The notes beneath the pieces are model-generated. The model made no database searches, was not told the origin of the DNA, and was given only the letters and a program-made list of their open reading frames with translations. Made by a program: the position numbers and the translations under genes. From contig CANRMP010000002.1 of the NCBI GenBank assembly GCA_947631765.1, positions 1 to 64,000 on the forward strand: 64,000 nucleotides of DNA. The letters are read 5' to 3'. The stretch comes from an uncultured Clostridia bacterium (GTDB lineage Bacteria > Bacillota > Clostridia > Oscillospirales > CAG-272). Of the stretch, positions 61,590 through 64,000 are shown piece by piece (within the stretch, counting starts at the first letter, position 1; the number at the start of each line of letters is the position of its first letter).

Positions 61590-62402
61590 ATGAAAGTAGG
61601 ATTTATCGGAGTCGGAAATATGGGAGGCGCACTATGCTCTGCGGTCTCAAAAACGCTCGGGGGAGAGAGTATATACGTATGCGACGCCAATGAGGCGCGG
61701 GCAATGGATATTTCAAAAAAATATGGTGCAAGCTGCTCGGACGCTTTGAAAATTTGCGAGATATGCGACTATATTTTTATCGGCGTTAAGCCTCAAATGA
61801 TAAGAAAGCTTTTAGAAAATATAAAGCCCGTAATAAATAACAGGCAGGACGACTTTGCGCTTGTATCCATGGCGGCGGGTGTTTCTATTGATACAATCGG
61901 GCAGATGTGCGGCGGAGAGCGGCATTGTCATGCAATTATACGAATTATGCCGAGTATTTCGGTATCAGCCGAGAGCGGAATGATACTTTGCGCAATAAAT
62001 GATAAGGTAACCAAAAAATTCAAGGACGGCTTTGAATACATGATGCAAAAAGCCGGAAAGCTTGATTTTATAAAGGAAGAGCAAATAGACGCCGCAAGCG
62101 CGCTTACCGGGTGCGGTCCCGCCTTTGTCGCAATGTTTGTCGAAGCGCTGGCAGACGGGGCTGTATCATGCGGAATTTCCCGAGAAAAGGCGCTCGAATA
62201 TGCAAATATGACGGTAATGGGCGCCGCAAAATATCTTACTGAAATCGGAAAGCATCCAGCCCTTCTAAAGGACGCGGTATGCAGTCCGGCAGGAAGCACC
62301 ATTGAAGGGGTACTGACCCTTGAGGACGGGGCGTTCAGAGCGCTTGTCTCTAACGCCGTAAAAGCCTCCTATGAGAAAACAAAAGAGCTCGGAAAGCAGT
62401 GA
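61590..62402 (+). CDS. proC: Pyrroline-5-carboxylate reductase
   Basis: 270 residues, last step of proline synthesis. MKVGFIGVGNMGGALC is the Rossmann start; later ALTGCGPAFVAMFVEALADGA and VCSPAGSTIEGVLTLEDGAFRALV are the family's signature. ATG 61590 follows GAAAGG (61575-61580); upstream in-frame sequence would lie within proA and was rejected. Proline synthesis is thus complete in three consecutive genes. Confidence 0.96.
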   Translation: MKVGFIGVGNMGGALCSAVSKTLGGESIYVCDANEARAMDISKKYGASCSDALKICEICDYIFIGVKPQMIRKLLENIKPVINNRQDDFALVSMAAGVSIDTIGQMCGGERHCHAIIRIMPSISVSAESGMILCAINDKVTKKFKDGFEYMMQKAGKLDFIKEEQIDAASALTGCGPAFVAMFVEALADGAVSCGISREKALEYANMTVMGAAKYLTEIGKHPALLKDAVCSPAGSTIEGVLTLEDGAFRALVSNAVKASYEKTKELGKQ

Positions 62403-62438
62403 AAATACATAAGAACCGCGCTTTTGCGTAAAAAATTC

Positions 62439-62474
62439 GGACAGCCGCGCTTTGGCTGTCCCTTCTATTTTTTA
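62439..62474. terminator. Bidirectional terminator between proC and metA
   Basis: GGACAGCC (62439-62446) pairs with GGCTGTCC (62454-62461), with T-rich tracts on both strands. Confidence 0.82.
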
Positions 62475-63401
62475 TTATTTTACCTTATCTATATCGTCGA
62501 TATTGTAAGGGGTTGACTGATATACAAAATAGTTGAGCCAGTTCGAGTAAAGCAGGTTTGCACTGCTTCTCCACCTCACAACAGGCGGCTTTGATATATC
62601 GTCGTTTGGAAAATAGTTTTTCGGAATATCAATGGGCAGTCCCGCCGCCTTGTCGCGCAGATACTCGTTTTTAAGCGTGTCGGCGTCGTATTCGGTGTGC
62701 CCCGTGACAAATACCTGACGTCCGCCGTCGGTCGATACGACAAACACTCCCGCCTCGTCAGAGCTTGCAAGAATTTTCAGCGCGGGAACCTTTTCGATAT
62801 CGGCTCTAAGGCAGGTCGTGTGCCTTGAATGAGGGACAAGAAAGGTGTCGTCAAAGCCGCGAAAGAGTATTGAGGAGCGGTGGTCTATGTGATGCTCGTA
62901 TACCCCGAAGAGCTTTTTTTCAAGCGGATATTTTTTTATCCCGTAATGATAGTAAAGCCCCGCCTGCGCGCCCCAGCAGATGTGAAAGGTGCTTGTTACG
63001 TGGGTTTTGCTCCACTCCATAATTTCGCAAAGCTCCTCCCAATAGTCCACCTTTTCAAAATTCATCTGCTCGACAGGCGCGCCTGTTATAATCAGTCCGT
63101 CATAATTGTTTTCCTTGACGTCATGAAAGGTCTTGTAAAAGGCAAGCATATGCTCGGCGGATGTATGGGTTGCATAATGAGAGGCGGTCTGCAAAAGCTC
63201 AAGCTCCACTTGAAGCGGAGTGTTGCCGATAAGCCTTGCAATTTGCGTTTCGGTCTCGATTTTCTTGGGCATAAGATTGAGCATCAGAATTTTTAGGGGT
63301 CTGATGTCTTGCTTTATAGCTCTTTTTTCAGTCATAACAAATATATTTTCACTTTGGAGCGTTTGGGTTGCGGGAAGCAAATTCGGAATTTTTATCGGCA
63401 T
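62475..63401 (-). CDS. metA: Homoserine O-acetyltransferase (MetA family)
   Basis: 308 residues. It activates homoserine for methionine synthesis. The nucleophile is Cys142 ([12 protein letters not shown]), and His235 and Glu237 (TGHTEYDAD) complete the triad. Residue 111 is Glu ([10 protein letters not shown]), which in studied MetA proteins goes with acetyl-CoA rather than succinyl-CoA, so acetyltransfer is predicted. I start at Met 63401 ([11 protein letters not shown]), the usual family start; a longer reading to 63434 would add 11 residues and lose the GAAAGGA site. No SAM riboswitch is visible upstream. Confidence 0.94.
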   Translation of the reverse strand: MPIKIPNLLPATQTLQSENIFVMTEKRAIKQDIRPLKILMLNLMPKKIETETQIARLIGNTPLQVELELLQTASHYATHTSAEHMLAFYKTFHDVKENNYDGLIITGAPVEQMNFEKVDYWEELCEIMEWSKTHVTSTFHICWGAQAGLYYHYGIKKYPLEKKLFGVYEHHIDHRSSILFRGFDDTFLVPHSRHTTCLRADIEKVPALKILASSDEAGVFVVSTDGGRQVFVTGHTEYDADTLKNEYLRDKAAGLPIDIPKNYFPNDDISKPPVVRWRSSANLLYSNWLNYFVYQSTPYNIDDIDKVK

Positions 63402-63492
63402 ATAAATTTTAAAGTCCTTTCGTGAATAATGCAAGTCTCGGTTTTATGTATAAAAATACATTTCAAGTATCGCTATGCTTATGGTTTCAAAC

Positions 63493-63521
63493 ATTATACC
63501 ATTTTCAAATCTATTTTTCAA
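63493..63521 (-). promoter_or_regulatory. Promoter of metA
   Basis: On the minus strand, TTGAAA (plus 63516-63521), 17-base spacer, TATAAT (plus 63493-63498). Confidence 0.75.
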
Positions 63522-63570
63522 GACTTTTAAGCAAATGAGAGGAAAATAAAATTAAGTTGCCCCTTTTCTA

Positions 63571-63599
63571 TTGACACGAAAAATATAATATTGTATAAT
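63571..63599 (+). promoter_or_regulatory. Promoter of nusB
   Basis: TTGACA at 63571-63576, 17-base spacer, TATAAT at 63594-63599: exact consensus. Confidence 0.88.
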
Positions 63600-63666
63600 A
63601 TTATGAATAAGTATGAAAGCGTGTATATTCATAAATATACAAAAATGGTCGAAAGGATTTTGCGGT

Positions 63667-64000
63667 ATGACAAGACATGAGGAAAGAGAGCTGTTAATGG
63701 CGCTTATTTACGAGATTCCGTTTTATGGCAAAGACGAATATAATACGCAGTATGAGTGCGAAAAGGCGGAAAGAGAGATAAGCTCCGAGTACATTGACAG
63801 CGGCGTTTTGGGAATTACCGAAAATCTCGATGTAATCGACAGGTATATTTCCGAAAGCGCAAAGGGCTGGAAGCTTTCAAGGCTCTCGAAGATTACGCTC
63901 GCTATATTGCGGGTTGCGGTTTACGAAATGGCGCTTGCGGGACTTCCTTATACAATTGCAATTGACGAGGCTGTTATTCTTTCAGGCAAATACGACGACG
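63667..64000 (+). CDS. nusB: Transcription antitermination factor NusB (cut by the window end)
   Basis: The first 111 residues are present, starting MTRHEERELLMALIYEIPF. The block WKLSRLSKITLAILRVAVYEM followed by GLPYTIAIDEAVILSGKY is the NusB signature (shown here in pieces: WKLSRLSKITLAI and LRVAVYEMALAG). NusB binds boxA RNA with S10. AAAGGAT precedes the ATG. The 3' part lies beyond position 64000. Confidence 0.92.
   Translation, partial: MTRHEERELLMALIYEIPFYGKDEYNTQYECEKAEREISSEYIDSGVLGITENLDVIDRYISESAKGWKLSRLSKITLAILRVAVYEMALAGLPYTIAIDEAVILSGKYDD

Noticed and set aside
63402-63492. SAM riboswitch before metA
   Set aside because: The promoter is close to the gene and no long structured leader is present.
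1-64000. Mobile element, prophage or defence island
   Set aside because: No transposase, integrase, phage structural, toxin-antitoxin or restriction gene was seen on either strand.

Overview
The window looks like chromosome from an anaerobic, low-to-middle GC Gram-positive bacterium of class Clostridia, probably an uncultured gut or rumen lineage. The signs are a SCIFF peptide with its radical SAM maturase, a single-chain glycyl-tRNA synthetase, a two-gene activase/dehydratase pair of the plasmalogen type, rubrerythrin, pyruvate phosphate dikinase, many lipoproteins, consensus sigma-A promoters and strong GGAGG ribosome sites. I see no rRNA, CRISPR array, transposase, integrase or phage gene.

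Layout. 1-7100: a secreted SASA-type esterase lipoprotein, an anion-type permease, a small membrane protein, an ECF-like sigma factor fused to a membrane-anchored WG-repeat region (preceded by an overlapping 65-codon gene), and rubrerythrin. 7100-12650 (minus strand): a DUF3737 beta-helix protein with a PatB-type lyase, and an ABC exporter with a DUF1015 protein. 12700-22200: a glycan-related surface region with a GH76 lipoprotein, four paralogous small lipoproteins, and a large GH31/PA14 lipoprotein that carries the same C-terminal module as the small ones. 22300-28060: SCIFF peptide, maturase, an Orn/Lys/Arg decarboxylase-like protein and a calcium-type P-ATPase. 28200-35020: glyS with a degenerate LCP-like protein, tRNA-Arg, a zinc-ribbon/LRR membrane protein, and a secreted two-domain protein followed by a 42-codon gene. 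35180-44300: ppdK, a GlmU-like acetyltransferase lacking the uridylyltransferase half, pth, mfd and a PrsA/SurA-like lipoprotein. 44300-51250: rimP-nusA-ylxR-ylxQ-infB followed by a YgiQ radical SAM gene. 51250-64000: tRNA-Gln, the predicted plasmalogen pair with a DegV protein, a large tail-anchored unknown, proB-proA-proC, metA, and the start of nusB.

The best candidate for something undescribed is the 14.3-22.2 kb lipoprotein array. Three of its promoters share one layout: GTTCATA, 26 bases, GTTCAYA, 8 bases, TATAAT (the distal copy is GTTCATT in one case). The two heptamers are exactly 33 bp apart every time, and there is no recognisable -35 box. The array proteins are little more than a signal peptide, a Ser/Thr linker and the module found at the end of the neighbouring GH31 enzyme. 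Two diverged copies of a palindromic repeat sit at equivalent places between units, which suggests growth by tandem duplication. A surface glycan-capture set under one dedicated activator is my inference; no experiment is implied.

Other notable points are the one-chain sigma factor and sensor, a nine-base C tract inside a signal-peptide coding region, a perfect palindrome between the -35 and -10 of the DUF3737 promoter, the truncated GlmU at its ancestral place beside pth-mfd, and an inverted copy of the tRNA-Gln 3' end.
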